Shown in pieces: positions 1 to 5,053 of a stretch of 6,369 nt of DNA. The DNA comes from Endomicrobium sp. (GTDB lineage: Bacteria; Elusimicrobiota; Endomicrobiia; Endomicrobiales; Endomicrobiaceae). The first letter of the stretch is position 1. The number at the start of each line of letters is the position of its first letter. The translations under genes and the position numbers were made by a program. Below the pieces are notes generated by a model that worked only from the letters and a program-made list of their open reading frames with translations, did no database searches and was not told the DNA's origin. The stretch is from assembly GCA_031277075.1 (NCBI GenBank), contig JAISLV010000181.1, positions 1 through 6,369 on the forward strand, read 5' to 3'.

Positions 1-15
1 CAAGTTCAGCATGAC
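1..15 (-). repeat. Half copy of REP-like palindrome, cut by window edge
   Basis: This is the right arm (TTCAGCAT on the plus strand, 5-12) followed by GAC, preceded by loop bases CAAG. It matches the third unit of the array at 2348-2376 base for base over the visible part, in the same orientation. The missing left arm would lie just outside the window. Together with the inverted copy at 108-136 it makes an inverted pair about 90 bp apart downstream of dnaK. Confidence 0.75.
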
Positions 16-107
16 GGGCAAAGACAATGACGCCTTTCTTTTGTAATACCAGAGTGTTATCATTGAGTATATGCCTTTATCTTTTACAATTGTTGCACCC
101 GTCGCCT

Positions 108-136
108 GTCACCCTGAATTTATTTCAGGGTCTGCC
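108..136 (+). repeat. REP-like palindrome, variant B (ACCCTGAA arms)
   Basis: A perfect 8-bp inverted repeat, ACCCTGAA (111-118) and TTCAGGGT (124-131), encloses a 5-nt loop TTTAT. It is flanked by GTC on the left and CTGCC on the right. The copies at 2244-2376, read on the minus strand, have the same flanks, arm length and loop length, but their arms are ATGCTGAA and TTCAGCAT. The two arm differences are matched on the opposite arm, so pairing is kept. Similarity runs on past the core as TTTGTCTTT (138-146), which is also found after array units 2 and 3. It lies downstream of dnaK in the opposite orientation to the other copies. The function is unknown. Confidence 0.8.
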
Positions 137-165
137 GTTTGTCTTTTCCTTGTCAATGGGACTGA

Positions 166-193
166 GGAATTGACCGCTTTTGCCGTCAATTCC
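166..193. other. 9-bp inverted repeat downstream of dnaK, possible weak terminator
   Basis: GGAATTGAC (166-174) pairs perfectly with GTCAATTCC (185-193) across a 10-nt loop. It lies about 107 bp past the dnaK stop, where a transcript end is expected. Neither strand has a clear T-run after the stem, so a classical intrinsic terminator is not supported. It could instead protect the 3' end or be part of a repeat. Confidence 0.35.
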
Positions 194-211
194 CCTTTAT
201 TCATAAAGTGG

Positions 212-236
212 CGTTAGCAGACTTTGTCTGCTGACG
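212..236. other. Hairpin downstream of dnaK
   Basis: The arms 212-222 and 226-236 form an 11-bp stem closed by a 3-nt TTT loop, with an uninterrupted inner 7 bp (AGCAGAC/GTCTGCT). The pair 215/233 is a G-T wobble in plus-strand RNA but an A-C mismatch in the minus-strand transcript that dnaK would make. No T-run follows on the minus strand. It may act as a 3'-end stabiliser or partial terminator of the dnaK message. Confidence 0.4.
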
Positions 237-260
237 GGGTATTTCCGCAGTTGCCGTTGC

Positions 261-284
261 TTAGCTGCCTAGCCGCTTAGCTGC
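261..284 (-). repeat. Octanucleotide tandem repeat, three units
   Basis: Read on the minus strand, this stretch is three 8-bp units in perfect register: GCAGCTAA, GCGGCTAG, GCAGCTAA, followed by a further GC. It begins 16 bp past the dnaK stop codon. The same octamer occurs twice at 2402-2417, at the 3' end of grpE. It is non-coding here. Confidence 0.7.
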
Positions 285-299
285 GTCCTCTTCCACCGT

Positions 300-2162
300 T
301 TATTTGTTTTCGTCAACTACTTCGGCGTCTACTACTTTTTCCGAACCGTCGCCGCCGCTTGCGTTTGCATTGGCGTCGCCTTGCGGCTGGCTTTGCGCTT
401 GCTGCGCCTGTTGAGCCGCTTTATAGACTGCTTCGCCAAGTTTTTGGCTTGCCGTCGTCAATTTTTCTTTAGCGGCTTTTATTGCGGCGGTATCGCTTCC
501 CTTTAGCGTTTCTTTTGTAGCGTTTAATTCTTGTTCTACTTCCGCCCTTTCTTGCGCGCTTATTTTATCGCCGTGTTCTTTAAGGCTTTTTTCTACGGAA
601 TATACCAAGTTGTCCGCTTCGTTTCTTGCTTCTATTTCTTCTTTTCTTTTTCCGTCTTCGGCGGCGTATTGTTCCGCTTCTTTTACGTATTTGTCTATGT
701 CGTCTTTTGACAATTTTGTTGACGAGCTTATTTTGATTGACTGCTCTTTGCCCGTGCCTTTGTCTTTTGCGCTGACATGCAGTATGCCGTTAGCGTCTAT
801 GTCAAAAGTCACTTCAATTTGAGGAACTCCGCGCGGAGCAGGCGGTATGCCGTCGAGCGTAAATCTGCCGAGCGACAAATTGTCTTTTGCCATAGGACGT
901 TCGCCTTGCAAAACATTGATTTCTACAGCAGGCTGATTGTCTGCCGCAGTTGAAAATATTTGCGAACGTTTTGCAGGAACCGTAGTATTTCTGTCTATAA
1001 GCGACGTTCTCACTCCGCCCATCGTTTCTAGTCCGAGCGTCAGCGGGGTTACGTCAAGAAGCAAGATGTCTTTTACGTCGCCCGTTAAAACCGCCGCTTG
1101 AACAGCGGCTCCAAAACATACGCATTCCATAGGGTCTATTCCGCGTTCAACTTTTTTACCTATATGCTCTTCAACGAATTTTTGAACTATCGGCATTCTA
1201 GTAGGTCCGCCTACAAGAATGATTTTTGTAATTCCTTCAGAGTTAAGTTTTGCATCGCGAATCGCGTTGTCAACCGAAACTTTGCAACGTTCGACAATAG
1301 GTCTTACTAAATTTTCAAGCGTGGCTCTTGTAAATTTAAGCGTCAAATGTTTTGGTCCCGAAGCGTCGGCTGTAATAAACGGAAGATTTATATCGGTTTC
1401 TAAAACGTTTGACAGTTCAATTTTTGCTTTTTCAGCGGCTTCTTTTAAACGCTGAACCGCCATTTTGTCTTTTCTCAAATCTATGCCGTTTGTCCGTTTA
1501 AAATCTTCGGATATATAATCTATCAAGGCATTGTCCATATCTGTTCCGCCAAGCTGCGTGTCGCCCGAAGTTGAAAGAACTTCAAAAGTGCCTTCCGCGC
1601 CCATTTCCATAATTGTTACGTCAAGCGTTCCGCCGCCAAGGTCAAACACCAAAATTTTTTGTTCTTTTCCTACTTTGTCAATTCCATATGCAAGCGAAGC
1701 CGCCGTCGGCTCGTTGACAAGACGGACGACTTCAAGACCGGCAATTGCGCCCGCGTCTTTTGTAGCTTGTCTTTGATTGTCGTTAAAATAGGCGGGAACG
1801 GTAATAACGGCTTTTTCTATTTTTTCGCCAAGATAGCTTTCAGCGTCTTTTTTAATTTTTTGCAAAATAAAAGCCGAAAGCTGCTGCGGCGTAAAGTCTT
1901 TGCCGTTTACATTATATTTATAGTCGGTTCCCATTTTTCTTTTAAACGCGCTGATAGTGCCTTCGGGGTTTGTCACCGCTTGTCTTCTTGCAGGCTCGCC
2001 CACAAGGAGCTGCCCGTCTTTTGTAAAAGCCACGTAAGACGGAAACGCCTTTCCGCCCAAAGTAGTGCCTTCTGCCGACGGAATTAATGTCGTTTTCCCG
2101 CCTTCCATCACCGCCGCCGCCGAATTTGACGTTCCTAAATCTATTCCTATAATTTTAGCCAT
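300..2162 (-). CDS. dnaK: Molecular chaperone DnaK (Hsp70)
   Basis: A cytosolic ATP-driven chaperone that binds exposed hydrophobic segments of unfolded proteins, working with GrpE and a J-protein. The protein has 620 residues, a normal DnaK length. The nucleotide-binding domain covers about 1-385, with phosphate loop IGIDLGTSNS (5-14), EPTAASLAYG (151-160), second phosphate loop DLGGGTLD (174-181) and adenosine motif ILVGGPTRMP (315-324). The linker DILLLD is at 365-370. The beta substrate domain follows to about 505, then the helical lid, a Gln/Ala/Gly-rich flexible stretch (about 582-606) and the DnaK-type tail VVDAEVVDENK. The ATG at 2160-2162 has AAGGAGG seven bases upstream. It is the last gene of the hrcA-grpE-dnaK cluster, 239 bp after grpE. 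The helix after phosphate loop 2 reads GDTQLGGTDMD where E. coli has GDTHLGGEDFD, and the segment ECVCFGAA carries two cysteines. No dnaJ follows in the window. Identification is secure. Confidence 0.99.
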   Translation of the reverse strand: MAKIIGIDLGTSNSAAAVMEGGKTTLIPSAEGTTLGGKAFPSYVAFTKDGQLLVGEPARRQAVTNPEGTISAFKRKMGTDYKYNVNGKDFTPQQLSAFILQKIKKDAESYLGEKIEKAVITVPAYFNDNQRQATKDAGAIAGLEVVRLVNEPTAASLAYGIDKVGKEQKILVFDLGGGTLDVTIMEMGAEGTFEVLSTSGDTQLGGTDMDNALIDYISEDFKRTNGIDLRKDKMAVQRLKEAAEKAKIELSNVLETDINLPFITADASGPKHLTLKFTRATLENLVRPIVERCKVSVDNAIRDAKLNSEGITKIILVGGPTRMPIVQKFVEEHIGKKVERGIDPMECVCFGAAVQAAVLTGDVKDILLLDVTPLTLGLETMGGVRTSLIDRNTTVPAKRSQIFSTAADNQPAVEINVLQGERPMAKDNLSLGRFTLDGIPPAPRGVPQIEVTFDIDANGILHVSAKDKGTGKEQSIKISSSTKLSKDDIDKYVKEAEQYAAEDGKRKEEIEARNEADNLVYSVEKSLKEHGDKISAQERAEVEQELNATKETLKGSDTAAIKAAKEKLTTASQKLGEAVYKAAQQAQQAQSQPQGDANANASGGDGSEKVVDAEVVDENK

Positions 2163-2169
2163 AATACTT

Positions 2170-2176
2170 CCTCCTT
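2170..2176 (-). promoter_or_regulatory. Ribosome binding site of dnaK
   Basis: On the minus strand this is AAGGAGG, a perfect anti-16S match seven bases before the ATG of dnaK. It fixes the start and implies high translation. Confidence 0.9.
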
Positions 2177-2225
2177 AAATTTATATTTTATTTCCGTTTA
2201 ACTGCAATTTCAGATTGAATGCTCC

Positions 2226-2234
2226 TATATATCA
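2226..2234 (-). promoter_or_regulatory. Possible extended -10 promoter element for dnaK
   Basis: The minus strand reads TGATATATA, a TGn extension followed by TATATA (2226-2231). It lies between the tandem repeats and dnaK, and would give a leader of about 55-60 nt that keeps the Shine-Dalgarno site. There is no good -35 at the right distance; the expected position falls inside the first repeat unit. This is an inference only. AT-rich sequence yields such matches by chance. Confidence 0.3.
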
Positions 2235-2240
2235 TTATTT

Positions 2241-2383
2241 AAAGGCAGATGCTGAAACGAGTTCAGCATGACGGACAAAACAGACAAAGACAAAAGGCAG
2301 ATGCTGAAACGAGTTCAGCATGACGGACAAAACAGACAAAGACAAAAGGCAGATGCTGAAACAAGTTCAGCATGACGGACAAA
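2241..2383 (-). repeat. Tandem array of three 52-bp units with REP-like hairpins
   Basis: Units start at 2241, 2293 and 2345, an exact 52-bp period. Units 1 and 2 are identical over their shared length. Unit 3 is truncated at about 2383 and differs by one loop base (2363, A for G). Each contains a perfect 8-bp hairpin, ATGCTGAA and TTCAGCAT on the plus strand with a 5-nt loop (arms 2249-2256/2262-2269, 2301-2308/2314-2321, 2353-2360/2366-2373), followed by a purine-rich linker (CGGACAAAACAGACAAAGAC). The array fills most of the gap between grpE and dnaK, so a grpE-dnaK read-through transcript would carry three consecutive hairpins. There are no variable spacers, so it is not a CRISPR. Confidence 0.9.
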
Positions 2384-2401
2384 TAGAGCAAAGGTCGTTT
2401 C

Positions 2402-2417
2402 CTAGCTACCTAGCTGC
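2402..2417 (-). repeat. Octanucleotide tandem repeat, two units, overlapping the grpE stop
   Basis: On the minus strand the units are GCAGCTAG (2410-2417) and GTAGCTAG (2402-2409). They match the three units at 261-284. The repeat encodes the last residues of GrpE (QLGS) and its TAG stop. Because the unit is 8 bp, a gain or loss of one unit would shift the frame at the GrpE C-terminus. Confidence 0.65.
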
Positions 2418-2959
2418 GTTTTTTGCTCTTTGCCGTTGTTTTTTGCGACTTTGACTTTTGCGGCGCGTATTAGCCTGCCGTTCATTGTGTAGCCTTTTTG
2501 ATAAATCTCTAAAATTTTGCCGTCTTCTTCTTGGCTTTCTACTGTGTCTAAAGCCTCGCAAAATTGCGGGTCAAAAGTTTCGCATTTTATTTCTTCAACG
2601 CCTTCTTCTTTAAGCATTTTTGAAAATTCTTTTGTCACCATTTCCAAACCGATTATTATATCTTCAACTTTGCCGCCGCTTTTAGCGCTTTTTAAAGCCT
2701 GTTCTAAAACGTCGTCTATTGAAATTTGTTTTAGCAGAATTTTCTCTTTGCCCCACTCTAAATAGTCTCTTTTTTCTTTTTCGCTGCGTTTGCGAAAATT
2801 TTCAAAATCCGCTTTCAGCCTTAAAAGCTGGTCGTAGACAATTTCGGCTTCTTTCTTTTTTTCTTCAAGAGACTGTCTTAATATTTCAAGTTCCGATATT
2901 TTTTCATCTCTGGCAGCCTCTTGGCAGCTTTGTTCTTTAATTTCTTCTTTGTCGCTCAA
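2402..2959 (-). CDS. grpE: Nucleotide exchange factor GrpE
   Basis: A cytosolic homodimer that releases ADP from DnaK and so resets its cycle; in some bacteria it also acts as a thermosensor. The protein has 185 residues, within the usual range. A charged coiled-coil helix covers about 1-70 and ends in the signature RLKADFENFRKR (47-58). A helical segment follows, then the C-terminal beta domain with FDPQFCEA (129-136) and the signature IYQKGYTMNGRLIRAAKVKVA (152-172). The start is TTG at 2957-2959, preceded by AAGGAGG six bases upstream; no ATG lies nearby in frame. The family usually has His where Cys134 stands (FDPxxHEA). The last residues (TQLGS) come from an 8-bp tandem repeat and are probably not functional. 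It begins 30 bp after hrcA and is likely co-transcribed with it. Identification is secure. Confidence 0.97.
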   Translation of the reverse strand: MSDKEEIKEQSCQEAARDEKISELEILRQSLEEKKKEAEIVYDQLLRLKADFENFRKRSEKEKRDYLEWGKEKILLKQISIDDVLEQALKSAKSGGKVEDIIIGLEMVTKEFSKMLKEEGVEEIKCETFDPQFCEALDTVESQEEDGKILEIYQKGYTMNGRLIRAAKVKVAKNNGKEQKTQLGS

Positions 2960-2965
2960 TTTTAA

Positions 2966-2972
2966 CCTCCTT
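2966..2972 (-). promoter_or_regulatory. Ribosome binding site fixing the TTG start of grpE
   Basis: AAGGAGG on the minus strand, six bases (TTAAAA) before the TTG codon at 2957-2959. Its perfect sequence and spacing are the main reason for accepting the rare start codon. A short 5-bp hairpin (ACGGC 2976-2980 with GCCGT 2986-2990) lies just upstream over the hrcA stop codon. Confidence 0.85.
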
Positions 2973-2989
2973 GCAACGGCAAGACGCCG

Positions 2990-4024
2990 TCATCTCTTTT
3001 TAAAAAATTCGTTTAACATTTTAGAAACGGCGTTCACAAGCCCCATCATTTTTTCATATTCCATACGTTTAGGTCCTATTATGCCAAGCACGCCTACGGT
3101 TTTGTCGCCGTCTTTATACGTAGTAGTTATCATACTTAAATCTTTTAATTCTTCTATTGAATTTTCAGAGCCGATTTTTACGTTTATGCCGTCTTCTTCA
3201 AAATCTTTATTGATAATTTCAATGAGTTTTTCTTTATCTTCGTTTAATTTAATCAAAGATTTTACGGGTTCATAATCGTTAAAATCAGGCATTGTAAGAA
3301 CTTTCGCCGTCCCGTCTATATAGATGTCGTCTTGAATGCCGAAAAAAATGTTGCCTATCTGCTCTGCAATTTCGTAAATTTCAGATTCGCTTTGCCTAAA
3401 AGCTCTTATCTCGCTTACTATTGTAGAGCTTGCCTGCGCAAGAGACACGCCTCTCAATTTTTCGTTTAAAAATTTTCTAAGCCTGCTTATTTGAGCTATC
3501 GGCAAATCGGCTTCAACTTGTTTATGTATAACCATTCCCGTATGCGTCAGCAAAACTACTAACAGCTGTTCGGGCGCAATTTGAACAAGCTCTATATTTT
3601 TTATCTCGTCAATTTCCGTTTTAGGAGCTAGAACAAAACCCGTGTATTGCGAAAGACCCGACAAAATGCGCGACGTTTCTGAAAGCATAGTTTCTATTTG
3701 TTTTGTTTTTTGCTCGTATTCTTTTTTTATGCGCTCTTCTTCTTCTACGGCAAAACGCTGCAGCTTTATAATTGTGTCTACAAATGCGCGATAACCTCTG
3801 TCCGTAGGAATTCTGCCCGCCGAAGTGTGAGGATGCGTCAAAAAACCTTCTTCTTCAAGCTCCGCCATTAAATTTCTTACAGTGGCGGGCGAAAGCGTTA
3901 CGCCGTACTCTTCAATTAAAACATTAGAGCCTACGGGTTTTCCCGTTTTTACATAATGATGAATTATAGCGCTCAATATTTTTTGTTTTCTTTCTTTTAA
4001 TACTTCAAGCGCTACATATCTCAT
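2990..4024 (-). CDS. hrcA: Heat-inducible transcription repressor HrcA
   Basis: A DNA-binding repressor of class I heat-shock genes that recognises CIRCE (TTAGCACTC-N9-GAGTGCTAA). In other bacteria its folding depends on GroEL, which links repression to chaperone supply. The protein has 344 residues, typical of the family. The N-terminal winged helix covers about 1-75, with the recognition region SPATVRNLMAELEEEGFL (45-62) and wing HTSAGRIPTDRGYRAFVD (66-83). The GAF-like dimerisation domain includes IYIDGTAKVL (234-243), IGSEN (284-288) and the C-terminal hallmark GVLGIIGPKRMEYEKMM (311-327). The ATG at 4022-4024 follows AGGAG by five bases. A CIRCE-like operator over its own promoter (4122-4148) implies autoregulation, and the cluster runs on into grpE and dnaK. 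Identification is secure. Confidence 0.98.
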   Translation of the reverse strand: MRYVALEVLKERKQKILSAIIHHYVKTGKPVGSNVLIEEYGVTLSPATVRNLMAELEEEGFLTHPHTSAGRIPTDRGYRAFVDTIIKLQRFAVEEEERIKKEYEQKTKQIETMLSETSRILSGLSQYTGFVLAPKTEIDEIKNIELVQIAPEQLLVVLLTHTGMVIHKQVEADLPIAQISRLRKFLNEKLRGVSLAQASSTIVSEIRAFRQSESEIYEIAEQIGNIFFGIQDDIYIDGTAKVLTMPDFNDYEPVKSLIKLNEDKEKLIEIINKDFEEDGINVKIGSENSIEELKDLSMITTTYKDGDKTVGVLGIIGPKRMEYEKMMGLVNAVSKMLNEFFKKR

Positions 4025-4028
4025 TTTT

Positions 4029-4034
4029 TCTCCT
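4029..4034 (-). promoter_or_regulatory. Ribosome binding site of hrcA
   Basis: AGGAGA on the minus strand, four to five bases before the hrcA ATG. It supports the chosen start. Confidence 0.8.
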
Positions 4035-4082
4035 AATATTTACGCTTTTGTAAAAATAAACTTCTTAGCTTTCGCCATGCAA

Positions 4083-4106
4083 AATAATAACGCAAAACTT
4101 ATTATT
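4083..4106. other. Inverted repeat in the hrcA leader
   Basis: AATAATAA (4083-4090) and TTATTATT (4099-4106) are perfect 8-bp arms around an 8-nt loop. It lies in the predicted 5' leader of hrcA, and its right arm runs into the extra CIRCE half-site. It is all A-T and therefore weak as RNA, so it may be incidental. Confidence 0.3.
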
Positions 4107-4113
4107 AGCGCTC
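4105..4113 (-). promoter_or_regulatory. Extra CIRCE half-site
   Basis: The minus strand reads GAGCGCTAA, one base from the CIRCE half GAGTGCTAA. It repeats the perfect half-site at 4122-4130 in direct orientation with a 17-bp period; the longer shared block TTATTAGC-G/A-CTC is at 4102-4113 and 4119-4130. It has no inverted partner at 9-bp spacing. It may be a decayed duplicate operator or an accessory HrcA contact. Confidence 0.55.
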
Positions 4114-4121
4114 ACAAGTTA

Positions 4122-4148
4122 TTAGCACTCATTTTATACAAGCGCTAT
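4122..4148 (-). promoter_or_regulatory. CIRCE operator (HrcA binding site)
   Basis: On the plus strand, TTAGCACTC (4122-4130) is a perfect CIRCE left half. A 9-bp spacer and AAGCGCTAT (4140-4148) follow. The second half matches GAGTGCTAA at 6 of 9 positions, so the site matches 15 of 18. It overlaps the edge of the -10 box and covers the predicted transcription start, the usual place for HrcA to block polymerase. It lies about 100 bp upstream of the hrcA start codon. Confidence 0.85.
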
Positions 4149-4175
4149 TTTAACAGGAATGATAAATTTTGTCAA
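4147..4175 (-). promoter_or_regulatory. Sigma-70-type promoter of hrcA-grpE(-dnaK)
   Basis: On the minus strand, TTGACA (4170-4175) is a perfect -35. A 17-bp spacer and TAAAAT (4147-4152), one base from TATAAT, follow. The expected start is near 4140, inside the CIRCE element, giving a leader of roughly 115 nt. This is the only strong promoter I see in the window, and its overlap with CIRCE supports the assignment. Confidence 0.85.
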
Positions 4176-4198
4176 GCGCAATTTTTGCGTTGACAAAA
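4167..4198. terminator. Stem-loop between the hydrolase gene and hrcA, weak terminator candidate
   Basis: Arms 4167-4175 (TTTTGTCAA) and 4190-4198 (TTGACAAAA) pair perfectly. After one bulged base (4176), CGCAA (4177-4181) pairs with TTGCG (4185-4189) around a TTT loop, giving a 14-bp stem. It begins about 34 bp past the hydrolase stop, and on the minus strand it is followed by TTTATC, a poor U-tract. The downstream arm holds the -35 box of the hrcA promoter. It may end the upstream transcript weakly. Confidence 0.45.
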
Positions 4199-4231
4199 GC
4201 TTTCGCAAGTAAAAGATTTGCTCTGCGCGAT

Positions 4232-5053
4232 TTATTGGATTATTATAGTTTTGGATTTTGAATGTCTAAGGGCGGTAAAAAGATTTATATCTGTGATTTT
4301 ATTTTTCGCAAGAGCGTTCTCTACTGTAGATAAGGCTAACCTTTTAGAGTTATGGCTTTGGCTTATATGCGCTAAGAAAACGTATTTTAAGCTGTCTTTA
4401 GCTTTTGAAGCGTTTTTGACGTCTATTATTGCCTGCGCGGCAGCGGCGTTTGACAAATGTCCGTTATCGCTTAAAATCCATTGTTTATTTTCGTAAGGTC
4501 TCAAACTTTCTTCAAGCATCGCCGTATCGTAGTTTGACTCTATTGCCAAAATATTGCTGTCTGCTAAATGGGAAACTATATTTTTACAAATTTTTCCAGT
4601 ATCCGTAACATATCCGATTTTATACTGTTTCCCGCAGGATTGAGAAACAAAAGTAAAACCTAATGTTTTTGAAACTCTTTGGTCTCTATGGTGGACGTAA
4701 AAGGGATTAACTTCAATATCGTATACTTTGAAATTCCTAACAAAAGCAATAAGGCGGCAGTCGTCAAGTTTTACGCCGTGTTTTATAAAAGCGTCTTCAA
4801 AAACTTCGCCGCAGGACAAAATTTTAACGTTATGTTTCATTAAAAACGACAGCCCCGAAGCGCTTATATGGTCGCCGTGAGCGTGCGTAATAACAGCCGC
4901 CGAAATATCCTGCGGTTTTATATTTATCGCCGCAAGACTTTCCGATAAATATTTTGCGCTCACTCCGCAGTCAATTAAAACAACGGCTTCGTCTGAACAA
5001 ATAACCGCCGCGTTTCCGCTTGAACCGCTTGCTAAAATTGAAAATTTTATCAC
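4232..5053 (-). CDS. MBL-fold metallohydrolase, WalJ/YycJ-like
   Basis: A cytosolic metallo-beta-lactamase-fold hydrolase of 273 residues, close to the usual YycJ/WalJ length. No signal peptide is seen. Visible features in order are ILASGSSGN (6-14), LIDCG (26-30), the metal motif THAHGDH (56-62, with H57, H59, D61, H62), HHRD (121-124, second-shell His), TDTG (150-153), the family hallmark ESNYDTAMLEE (172-182), GHLSN (198-202) and LAHISQSHN (227-235). The two blocks ESNxDxxML and GHLSN separate this group from general MBL proteins. WalJ/YycJ has been linked to cell-wall regulon control and DNA metabolism in Firmicutes, and its substrate is not settled, so no exact reaction is claimed. The start is GTG at 5051-5053. 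Only a weak GAGAA (5058-5062) precedes it, but its GTGA overlaps the stop of an upstream reading frame, which suggests translational coupling. Confidence 0.9.
   Translation of the reverse strand: MIKFSILASGSSGNAAVICSDEAVVLIDCGVSAKYLSESLAAINIKPQDISAAVITHAHGDHISASGLSFLMKHNVKILSCGEVFEDAFIKHGVKLDDCRLIAFVRNFKVYDIEVNPFYVHHRDQRVSKTLGFTFVSQSCGKQYKIGYVTDTGKICKNIVSHLADSNILAIESNYDTAMLEESLRPYENKQWILSDNGHLSNAAAAQAIIDVKNASKAKDSLKYVFLAHISQSHNSKRLALSTVENALAKNKITDINLFTALRHSKSKTIIIQ

Noticed and set aside
195..208. Inverted repeat CTTTAT/ATAAAG
   Set aside because: The loop is only 2 nt and the stem is AT-rich, so it cannot form a stable hairpin and is expected by chance.
1659..2087. 142-codon open frame on the plus strand inside dnaK
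   Set aside because: It lies wholly antisense to well-conserved dnaK sequence, has no family motifs and no ribosome binding site. The other plus-strand frames in the window are the same kind of shadow.
2180..2210. Promoter with TTGCAG and TATAAA (2180-2185) just ahead of dnaK
   Set aside because: The predicted start would fall inside the dnaK Shine-Dalgarno sequence and remove it from the message.
2241..2383. CRISPR-like array of three repeats
   Set aside because: The whole 52-bp period is conserved, including the part that would be spacer, and there are no variable spacers or cas genes.
4040..4078. 12-residue leader peptide (MAKAKKFIFTKA) ahead of hrcA
   Set aside because: It is in frame with hrcA and ends just before its ribosome binding site, but it has no Shine-Dalgarno site and no regulatory codon run. 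It is probably chance.
4190..4218. Divergent plus-strand promoter starting with TTGACA at 4190-4195
   Set aside because: No acceptable -10 follows at 16-18 bp and no plus-strand gene lies downstream. The hexamer is the mirror arm of the inverted repeat.
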